From the NCBI GenBank assembly GCA_903871715.1, contig CAIQHW010000069.1, positions 1 to 11,505 of the forward strand: 11,505 bases of DNA. Direction: 5' to 3'. Both the position numbers and the translations under genes were made by a program. The stretch comes from an uncultured bacterium. GTDB taxonomy: Bacteria > Bacteroidota > Bacteroidia > Chitinophagales > CAIODY01. Position 1 is the first letter of the stretch. Each line of letters begins with the position of its first letter. Under the pieces are notes generated by a model that had not been told where the DNA came from, ran no database searches, and saw only the letters and a program-made list of their open reading frames with translations. Of the stretch, positions 11,365 to 11,505 are shown piece after piece.

Positions 11365-11505
11365 ATTTTTTTTTTTCTGCGTTTGTTATCAACTTTTTTC
11401 GGGTGGAAAAATAGTTATTGACAAGTTTGTTTTACTTTAGCAAAATGGAATAGTATTGCCCTTAATTAAGGCAAAAAAAAATGTTGAATGGTATCGGCTG
11501 CATTC
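11365..11505. repeat. Right copy of 141-bp terminal identity
   Basis: Identical to 1-141; see the left copy. It is not an independent sequence on the circular molecule. It represents the initiator upstream region, containing the 11-T run and the first part of the dyad-rich gap. Confidence 0.93.

Noticed and set aside
1..11505. CRISPR arrays, tRNA genes, insertion sequences, integrase or attachment sites.
   Set aside because: No repeat-spacer pattern, cloverleaf, transposase or integrase motif was seen on either strand.

Overview
The window is almost certainly one complete small circular genome. Its first and last 141 bases (1-141 and 11365-11505) are identical, so the unique circle is 11,364 bp. 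It is AT-rich, and every credible gene lies on the minus strand, in packed runs with ATGA, TAAAATG or 8-base overlaps. Starts have A-rich leaders and almost no Shine-Dalgarno sequences, which points to a Bacteroidetes host. The gene content is that of a small tailless, probably membrane-containing bacterial virus. There is a plasmid-like initiator, an alanine/glutamine-rich likely capsid protein, several single-span membrane proteins and a GH108 muramidase. I see no tail, portal, terminase, integrase or credible packaging ATPase. The closest known style is the small icosahedral membrane phages (FLiP, PM2), but no gene could be assigned to either by eye.

Layout in transcription order (decreasing coordinates, crossing the contig junction). 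(1) Replication/early block, 11351 to 9138: a double winged-helix initiator (10455-11351), an AT-rich gap with a 22-bp tandem repeat (10251-10454), four small unknown genes, and a strong bidirectional terminator (9092-9125). (2) Late/structural block, 9008 to 1276: two small genes; a LEA14-like membrane protein; a membrane-anchored transglutaminase-like protein; an Arg/His-rich membrane protein; the probable major capsid protein followed by a GC-rich hairpin; two beta-rich probable capsid proteins; a coiled-coil protein; a membrane-anchored beta protein; a basic protein; the membrane-anchored lysozyme; and two beta-rich proteins that may be spike or receptor-binding components. It ends at a terminator (1091-1128). 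(3) Accessory block, 1069 to 205: a 46-residue single-span membrane protein and three small proteins chained by ATGA overlaps. (4) A 217-bp gap rich in inverted repeats (1-204 plus the 13 bp before the initiator), a candidate origin/promoter.

Four genes too short for ordinary ORF calling were read directly from the sequence: 540-683, 929-1069, 8859-9008 and 9345-9470.

The most unusual signal is a repeated leader, minus-strand AAAATCGCTTGCAAA, placed exactly on the start codons of several non-structural genes. A perfect 9-base complement of it lies between two copies and beside the late terminator. That layout could form an RNA switch or an antisense link between late transcription and early-gene translation. 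A second start-site element, TTTAAAACAAAA, precedes several other genes. Protein functions other than the lysozyme, the transglutaminase fold, the LEA14 fold and the winged-helix initiator are inferred from position and composition.
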